Assembly (NCBI RefSeq): GCF_000336615.1
Contig: NZ_AOLW01000048.1
Location: 1-32,160, forward strand
Direction of reading: 5' to 3'
Origin: Haloarcula amylolytica JCM 13557
GTDB taxonomy: Archaea; Halobacteriota; Halobacteria; Halobacteriales; Haloarculaceae
Length of the DNA: 32,160 nucleotides
Every line of letters starts with the position of its first letter. Positions within the stretch are counted from its first letter, which is position 1. The translations under genes were made by a program, and so were the position numbers. Of the stretch, positions 27,158-32,160 are shown piece after piece. Below the pieces are notes generated by a model. It worked only from the letters and a program-made list of their open reading frames with translations, made no database searches and was not told where the DNA came from.

Positions 27158-27854
27158 GGTAGTGTTTAGTTAGCAGCATTGTGCCAGACGGCGAAGGTTC
27201 GCAGCCATGTCTCAGCTGTTTCTGGTTCGATATGGCTAAAACAGTTTGAAAAAGAAGAGGTTCGTCGTTTTACTTCTCGAAAGACACGTTCAATGCTATT
27301 CCGATTTCCATGGAGTTCGTATCTGAAATCAAGGCCGTGTCGTTGCAGTGCTGTTTTGAGCCAGTCCGCATCATCGACGAGAAACACGGCGTCGTCGACG
27401 TCGTGTTTCTCGCAAAGTTCTCCGATGAAGATCTCGGTTAAAGCGGTTGTGTACGTGGCAAAAAGCCGGATATGGAGAAATTTGTTCGTGTCAGGATCGA
27501 TAACAGCGTACAGCCAGTACTGCTAATCATTGCTTCGAATCACGCTCTCATCGAGCGCAACCTGATTCGGGCTTTCACCGCTGTCGGGCTGTAAATCGGC
27601 TTTGTGTACCCAATCGTGAACCGCTTTCCGACTCCGCTGGACACCCAACTCATCAAGAATTGAGATTGTATTCGAAAGTGATAGTCCAGCAATGTGCATC
27701 TGAATACCGAGCTTCATCGCTCGCTCGGGTGTCCGCTCGCGCTCCACAAAATCCAAATCAATCCAGTCCAAATTACCGCTGAGGCGGGCGATTTCTGGCA
27801 TAGATAACCGAGAAATTCCCCCGCCTCACTTTTCATCCTTAATTAAACACGACC
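27158..27854 (-). mobile_element. IS6-family insertion sequence
   Basis: 697 bases. Terminal inverted repeats are ggtagtgtttagtta (27158-27172) and, on the other strand, ggtcgtgtttaatta (27854-27840), 13 of 15 bases alike. Between them lies one transposase gene. The eight bases next to each end differ (gtcggatc and aaagcatg), so no target duplication is visible and the copy is old or was rearranged. The left repeat includes the transposase stop codon. Confidence 0.85.
27166..27801 (-). pseudogene. IS6-family transposase with one in-frame amber codon
   Basis: The frame is intact over 212 codons except for TAG at 27525-27523. It begins MPEIARLSGNLDWIDLDFVE and ends TAETWLRTFAVWHNAAN. The DDE residues are Asp84 (VALDESVI), Asp in FLVDDADWL and Glu in SIERVFREVKRRT. 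After SND* the frame continues QYWLYAVIDPDTNK; related transposases have an acidic residue at the stop, so a single GAG or GAA to TAG change is the simplest cause. With ordinary decoding only the first 92 residues, including one catalytic Asp, would be made. Confidence 0.85.
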
Positions 27855-27908
27855 AAAGCATGGGTAACAACCTTTATGTTCCCGTTGACCACACGAATAG
27901 GCGAACGA

Positions 27909-28820
27909 ATGGCCGAATGGTCTCAGACAGTTAATCCGGTCTCGATAACTACCGGCCTGCTTCGGGAGACCCGACCCTGGCAATGGTACAAGCAGGGCGT
28001 GATGTTTCTGGGAGTCATTTTTTCGAAGAATTTGCTCAACGCTGAGGCGTGGATTAGTCTCCTGATTGGTGTTGTCGCGTTTACTGCTGTCGCCGGTGCT
28101 ACGTACATCTTCAACGATATCAACGATCTCGAAGAAGACCGTAATCATACTGAGAAACAGCATAGGCCGATTGCGAGTGGCCAAGTTCCAGTCCCGGTTG
28201 CTGTTGTCTTCGGTTCTCTCTTAGCACTTGTTGGCCTCGGTGCCGCGTATAGTTTGGGTCCACTGTTCCTTGCGGTGTTGCTCGCCTACCTTAGTCAAAA
28301 TGCGCTCTATTCGCTCTACCTAAAACAGGTCGTATTTGTCGATGTTCTCATCGTCGCAATCGGATTCGTTTTCCGCGCTATTGCAGGCGTTGTCGCTATC
28401 GATGTCTTCCTAAGCCCGTGGTTGATCGTCAGTACGTTCCTTCTGGCGTTAGTTCTCGCGCTCGGAAAACGACGCAACGAACTAAAAGTCTCACCCGATC
28501 CTGAGGTTTGCCGCGATGTGCTAGGCGAGTATTCGAAACAGAATATTGACCAACTTCTCGTGATGACAATGGCAACGTTACTAATGGCGTACTCCCTATA
28601 CTCGTTTTCTCGCACGAGTCCTGCGATGCTGGCGACACTCCCGTTCGCATTCTTCGGCGTGTTCCGCTATCACCATCTCGTCCATACGACCAACATCGCC
28701 GGTCAACCAGAGTGCCTGTTCACTGATCGGCCGTCAGTCGTGAACCTCATTCTCTGGGGTGTGGTTGCTATCGCTATCCTGTACAACGTCCCTGAGATCG
28801 CTATCGAGGTGATACGGTGA
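27909..28820 (+). CDS. UbiA-family polyprenyl-phosphate phosphoribosyltransferase (DPPR-synthase-like)
   Basis: 303 residues, polytopic membrane enzyme with about eight or nine helices. The Asp-rich motif N69-D70-x-x-D73-x-x-x-D77 (FNDINDLEEDRNH) and the adjoining KQHRPIASG are the signature of the decaprenyl-phosphate phosphoribosyltransferase subgroup (mycobacterial Rv3806c), which moves 5-phosphoribose from PRPP onto a polyprenyl phosphate. The GKRRNEL loop also fits. I chose 27909: a TATA-like cctttatg at 27871 would start transcription near 27901. The IS6 end lies only 54 bases upstream. It overlaps the PHP gene by four bases. Confidence 0.85.
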   Translation: MAEWSQTVNPVSITTGLLRETRPWQWYKQGVMFLGVIFSKNLLNAEAWISLLIGVVAFTAVAGATYIFNDINDLEEDRNHTEKQHRPIASGQVPVPVAVVFGSLLALVGLGAAYSLGPLFLAVLLAYLSQNALYSLYLKQVVFVDVLIVAIGFVFRAIAGVVAIDVFLSPWLIVSTFLLALVLALGKRRNELKVSPDPEVCRDVLGEYSKQNIDQLLVMTMATLLMAYSLYSFSRTSPAMLATLPFAFFGVFRYHHLVHTTNIAGQPECLFTDRPSVVNLILWGVVAIAILYNVPEIAIEVIR

Positions 28821-29455
28821 AACAGTACGACTTACAGGTGCATACCGATGCCTCACCCTGTTCTCGCGCCGCACCTGCCGATGTTGTAGAGGCGGCTACT
28901 GAAGCGGCCCTGGATGGGATCGCCATTACGAACCACGATACGCTCGCGGGATACGACGAAGTCGCCGACTGTGCGCCCCCCAACCTCACGGTGATACCTG
29001 GCGTTGAGGTAACGACGACACAGGGGCATCTCCTTGCATTATTCGTTGAGGAGGAACCACCGCAGTCCGACCCGCTCACCGTTATTGAGAAAATCCATAA
29101 CCAGAATGGACTCGCTATCCTCTCCCATCCATTCGATCGCTTCCGGGAATACTACGAGACAGATCTTGACACGATTGCGTCACAAGTTGACGCCGTTGAA
29201 ACCCAAAACTCACGCTGTTTGTTTCCGCGATTTAATCGCCGGGCCCGAGAGTTCGCAAACCAGCACGACTTGGCAATCACGGGAGGTAGTGATGCACACT
29301 TCCCGATGGAAGTCGGCCGATCTACAACAGTATGTGACCAACCCCTTCCGGAAGCGATCCAGTCCCGATCAACCCAAACAGCGGGACGAGGCGGTTACTT
29401 GTCGGGCCATACTGCGACAAAACTGAACGACTTGCTCAAGACGGTGAATCTCTGA
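28817..29455 (+). CDS. PHP-domain phosphoesterase
   Basis: 212 residues, GTG start in a GTGA overlap. PHP metal-site motifs: DLQVHTDAS near the start (His9, Asp11), TNHDT (His40, Asp41), GVEVTT, LSHPFDRF and GGSDAHFP. In the first motif the usual His-x-His is Gln7-x-His9, so one canonical ligand is replaced. PHP proteins hydrolyse phosphomonoesters such as histidinol phosphate. Placed between a phosphoribosyltransferase and a membrane protein, it is a good candidate for removing the 5-phosphate of a lipid-linked phosphoribose, but the substrate is inferred. Confidence 0.85.
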   Translation: MKQYDLQVHTDASPCSRAAPADVVEAATEAALDGIAITNHDTLAGYDEVADCAPPNLTVIPGVEVTTTQGHLLALFVEEEPPQSDPLTVIEKIHNQNGLAILSHPFDRFREYYETDLDTIASQVDAVETQNSRCLFPRFNRRAREFANQHDLAITGGSDAHFPMEVGRSTTVCDQPLPEAIQSRSTQTAGRGGYLSGHTATKLNDLLKTVNL

Positions 29456-30435
29456 TGAGCGTACTCACAACGATTAACCGCGCCGTTCGCCGCCACGGTC
29501 TCTGGGTAACCGCGCTCCTAACGGTTGCCGTATTCTTCGGGCTGTTCATTATCGGGGATAGTTCAGAGGTCGTGTCGGCACTGCTTGCGGTTGAGCTATG
29601 GCGGATCGCTGTTGTGTTTGTCCTTGTCACGCTCAGTTACGGCATTCGGTTTCTCAAATGGGACTATTATTTCCGTCACTTGGGAATCGACATTCCCCCG
29701 AAAACGAGTCTGATTGTGTTCTTTAGTGGTCTAATGATGATCGTGACCCCCGGCAAGGCTGGGGAGGTATGGAAAGCGTGGTTCCTCCGTGATCTTGATG
29801 GGGTTCCAGTTAGCCAGACTGTGTCTGTCGTCGGAGGTGAACGTGTTACTGATCTAATCGCTCTATCTGCGTTCGCGTTGCTTGGTCTCTTGATTTACCA
29901 GCGGTCATCAATTGTACTTATTGGTATGATCTTGCTCTTCCTGGTCGGGATTAGTGTCCTTCAGTGGCAGTCATTTTGTCTCCGTGTGTTGGGATGGGTA
30001 GAGAAGGTTCCAGTCGTCAGCTCATATGCGACCGAGTTGGAGGCGTTCTATGAAAACACGTACACACTGTTTCAGTTGCGACCGCTCAGTATCGCGTTCA
30101 TCATCAGCCTAATTGCGTGGGGCTTGGAAGGAGTCGCTCTGTGGGTGGTATTGAGCGGGTTTAGTTCGCAGGCGACACTCCTCACCGCTTTGTTCGTGTT
30201 TGGTTTGGGATCAGTAGTTGGGGCGGCCAGTCTCCTTCCTGGTGGGTTGGGCGCCACCGAAGCCAGTATGGTCGGGATGCTCGTCGTTTTGGGCTACACC
30301 CAGACAATCGCTGTGAGTGCGACGGTGATTATCCGGGTTGGCACCCTCTGGTATGGTGCGATACTCGGCACGTGTGTATTCGTCATCTATCGGTTTGTGA
30401 CTGGTCATGTCGGGACCACCCAGTCCACGGACTAG
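29455..30435 (+). CDS. Flippase-like / LPG-synthase-TM (UPF0104) membrane protein
   Basis: 326 residues with about eight membrane helices. Family hallmarks: GLMMIVTPGKAGEVWKAWFL near residue 95 and ASLLPGGLGATEASMVGML near residue 265. Relatives are the membrane part of lysylphosphatidylglycerol synthase and the AglD/YbhN-type proteins, several linked to lipid or glycan transfer; archaeal AglD acts in adding the last mannose to the S-layer glycan. Start ATG overlaps the PHP stop (TGATG). A role in moving or using the lipid-sugar made upstream is inferred from the operon. Confidence 0.85.
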   Translation: MSVLTTINRAVRRHGLWVTALLTVAVFFGLFIIGDSSEVVSALLAVELWRIAVVFVLVTLSYGIRFLKWDYYFRHLGIDIPPKTSLIVFFSGLMMIVTPGKAGEVWKAWFLRDLDGVPVSQTVSVVGGERVTDLIALSAFALLGLLIYQRSSIVLIGMILLFLVGISVLQWQSFCLRVLGWVEKVPVVSSYATELEAFYENTYTLFQLRPLSIAFIISLIAWGLEGVALWVVLSGFSSQATLLTALFVFGLGSVVGAASLLPGGLGATEASMVGMLVVLGYTQTIAVSATVIIRVGTLWYGAILGTCVFVIYRFVTGHVGTTQSTD

Positions 30436-31088
30436 CTCTTGGTCAGCCTCTCAGTCATCAATTGGTAAAGCGGTCGAGCTACCAGGAGAACCGTACAAAT
30501 ACTGACGAGCAGCAGGAACTCAAGGTTGATTGGTTGTGCTGTCCCTGAAGAAAAACTTCGGAGTGACTGTCCAATATTGACATAGAGTATTGCCCAAGGT
30601 AACTCACCAATCAGTGTACCGAGCGTAAACGCCCATCCGGAGACTCCGGCGAGTCCCGCGCCGATAGAGATGCCATCCGCAGGTGCCGGAGACAACCGGG
30701 CGGCGATCATCCCGCGAAGCTCACCCGTCCTGGTCACGACTGTCTCACCCGCATCTGAGAGACGAGTGATATAGCTGTTTCTCTCACTGAAATAGTCTGC
30801 GAGCAGGAATGGTGGCACACACGTCATCCAAGTGCCGAGTAACACAAGCGGTACCCCATAAGGGGAGCCCACAAGATACCCAAGGAATACTGATGCAATA
30901 CTGAGTGGCCAGAGGACAAACGGGCGAACCAGATAGAAGACGCTCACACCACTGGCAACAAGGAGCCACCCGGAATTGTCGAGGTGCTCAAAGAAATCAG
31001 TTGGTGAGTACCACCAGTGGGCACCGATAACGAAAACAAGACCAACGACAGGTATCATCTGGAGCGTTCCTCTTCGCCAAGCCGGCAT
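30432..31088 (-). CDS. VTT-domain (TVP38/TMEM64, DedA-like) membrane protein
   Basis: 218 residues from MPAWRRGTLQMIPVVGLVFV, with about five or six membrane helices. The VTT signature is ARLSPAPADGISIGAGLAGV, followed by FTLGTLIGELPWAILYVNIG. DedA/VTT proteins are thought to move lipids such as undecaprenyl phosphate across the membrane. The longer frame starting at 31187 adds a basic, non-family N-terminus and is rejected. The gene is convergent with the flippase-like gene, and their stop codons share the bases ctag. It may recycle the polyprenyl carrier of that operon. Confidence 0.8.
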   Translation of the reverse strand: MPAWRRGTLQMIPVVGLVFVIGAHWWYSPTDFFEHLDNSGWLLVASGVSVFYLVRPFVLWPLSIASVFLGYLVGSPYGVPLVLLGTWMTCVPPFLLADYFSERNSYITRLSDAGETVVTRTGELRGMIAARLSPAPADGISIGAGLAGVSGWAFTLGTLIGELPWAILYVNIGQSLRSFSSGTAQPINLEFLLLVSICTVLLVARPLYQLMTERLTKS

Positions 31089-31278
31089 CACTCTCGAATA
31101 TGAACGAGACAGAGTAAAGAACACCGATGTTGAGTGCGAACGTCTAATACGACCGTGACATGTCCCCTCCGACCGACGGAAGCGCATCTACGAGGCACCT
31201 AGCGGTTTCTGGTGTACCATCTGACGTGGATGGTATTAACCGCACCCGAGAGGTGCCACCCACAACCGCTTCGGCCCA

Positions 31279-31497
31279 GTGGACGGTACGTGGTCGCGGA
31301 TCTACGCGACGGTGTTAGCCCCTTCGGGATCCAGCAGAAAAATCCTCGGCCATCTATGTTTGGACGATAGCAGCGCAACGGTTTTAGACGTGTTTCACGC
31401 GTCCGACGACGAACCGGACGCCGAGTACGACCTGACGGGCGAGACGCGGCCTGTCGCGACGAACTCTCGGTGGGTGCACGCAGGTATTGAAACATAG
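31279..31497 (+). CDS. Short hypothetical or broken coding sequence
   Basis: 72 residues, not recognised. The composition is halophilic (LCLDDSSATVLDVFHASDDE, PDAEYDLTGETRPVATNSRW), but there is no clear promoter or ribosome binding site and no partner gene. It could be a fragment left by transposition, since a broken transposase follows. Confidence 0.3.
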   Translation: MDGTWSRIYATVLAPSGSSRKILGHLCLDDSSATVLDVFHASDDEPDAEYDLTGETRPVATNSRWVHAGIET

Positions 31498-31617
31498 TTG
31501 GTCGACTCAGAGCTCCTGGTAGACGGGACGGCACATACTGGTCGATTTCATCGAGCCATCGCTACGCTCCGACAACTGCCACGCTCTTCGGTAGACTGGC
31601 GGAACTAAGAGCATTAG

Positions 31618-32058
31618 TGCCTCTGGCCGGGCAGAAACGGATATGCACGAAGACCGCCTGCCTTCGGTCAGAGGCTATCGGAACTTGCGGAGCTTGGAGT
31701 AATAGAATTTCGGCCCGAGCCGCTCGACGCCATCGTCGAGCGGCGTCTCAAGACAATCTGGGAGGAACGATCCTGCCCGCACTGCGGTGCAGACAGTCTC
31801 CACGCTCTCAGCGGCTCTGACCGTATCTGGTGTGGCCGCTGTGACTGGAAAACCACGTACACACGAGGCACGCCTTTCTACGATTCGGAACTCACTCCCG
31901 GTGAGTTCCTCATTGCCTTCATCCTCTACGCTGATACGTTGCTCAGCATCACCCAAATCGCTGAACTCCTCTCCCCGTGTTACACGACTCTTCACGACCA
32001 GCTCAGAGAGTTTGAAACTGCGTTCTGTCGGGGATTTCCGACTGTCTGGGAGCGCTAA
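31618..32058 (+). pseudogene. IS1595-like transposase, N-terminal part only
   Basis: The frame is open from 31618 to the TAA at 32056-32058 but has no ATG or GTG start, and an ATG at 31642 lies in another frame, suggesting a frameshift near 31660. The protein has a zinc ribbon (ERSCPHCGADSLHAL, then IWCGRCDWKTTYTRG) and the helix pattern of ISXO2/IS1595 transposases (FYDSELTPGEFLIAFILYAD, LSPCYTTLHDQLREFETAFC). The DDE catalytic domain that should follow is missing. Confidence 0.7.
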
Positions 32059-32160
32059 TGGTTAAGATAATATTTGAAAGTCAAGGAACTGCTCGCACCA
32101 CTTCTTTGCGAAGCTGACGCGTTTCGTTATTTTCTCGAAAGTTTCCTGAACGAGGTCTTT
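32059..32160 (-). CDS. Possible partial gene running off the window end
   Basis: On the minus strand an open frame of 33 codons enters from the window edge (KDLVQETFEKITKRVSFAKK, then WCEQFLDFQILS) and stops at 32061-32059, one base after the transposase fragment stop on the other strand. It is too short to identify. Lysine-rich and AT-rich composition suggests a mobile-element gene. Confidence 0.3.

Noticed and set aside
31199-31534. Minus-strand frame of 111 codons near the right end
   Set aside because: Arginine/serine-rich with no domain, opposite a better-composed plus-strand frame.

Overview
The window comes from a haloarchaeon, most probably Haloarcula or a close relative. The proteins are strongly acidic, GC is high in the core, genes are packed with ATGA/TAATG start-stop overlaps, and the ribosomal proteins read almost exactly like the Haloarcula marismortui set as I remember it (no alignment was run). 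Bases 1-36 are sequencing adapter, not genome.

Region 1 (37-10996) is a conserved S10-spc type operon on the + strand: rpl2 (3' part), rps19, rpl22, rps3, rpl29, rnp1 (RNase P subunit), rps17, rpl14, rpl24, rps4e, rpl5, rps14, rps8, rpl6, rpl32e, rpl19e, rpl18, rps5, rpl30, rpl15 and secY. It supplies ribosome parts, one tRNA-processing subunit and the membrane channel for protein export. Most neighbours overlap or lie within a few bases, so one long transcript is likely.

Region 2 (about 10997-24700) replaces the usual downstream core genes with a mosaic of integrated elements. It holds an integrase C-terminal relic just after secY, a winged-helix + TumE-like pair, an IS1341-type TnpB element whose RuvC-II glutamate position is glycine, a DNA-binding protein + tyrosine integrase module, a TumE-like + HVO_A0114-like pair with tandem inverted repeats over its promoter, and an ArsR-like regulator. 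These are followed by a minus-strand cluster ending in a winged-helix + MazF/PemK-like pair, a divergent regulator/unknown pair, a DUF7344-like protein, a second DNA-binding protein + integrase module, and a protein with two AbrB-like repeats. I read this as an island of nested mobile elements stabilised by several toxin-antitoxin-like pairs.

Region 3 (about 24725-27854) holds decayed transposases, an extended-SDR sugar-epimerase-like gene, and an IS6-family element whose transposase carries one in-frame amber codon.

Region 4 (27909-31088) is a compact operon of a UbiA-type polyprenyl-phosphate phosphoribosyltransferase, a PHP-family phosphoesterase and an LPG-synthase-TM/flippase-like protein, facing a VTT (TVP38/DedA-like) membrane protein with overlapping stop codons. 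It looks like the start of a lipid-linked pentose pathway: attach phosphoribose to a polyprenyl phosphate, remove the 5-phosphate, perhaps move or use the lipid-sugar at the membrane. The window ends in a broken IS1595-like transposase and the edge of one more possible reading frame.
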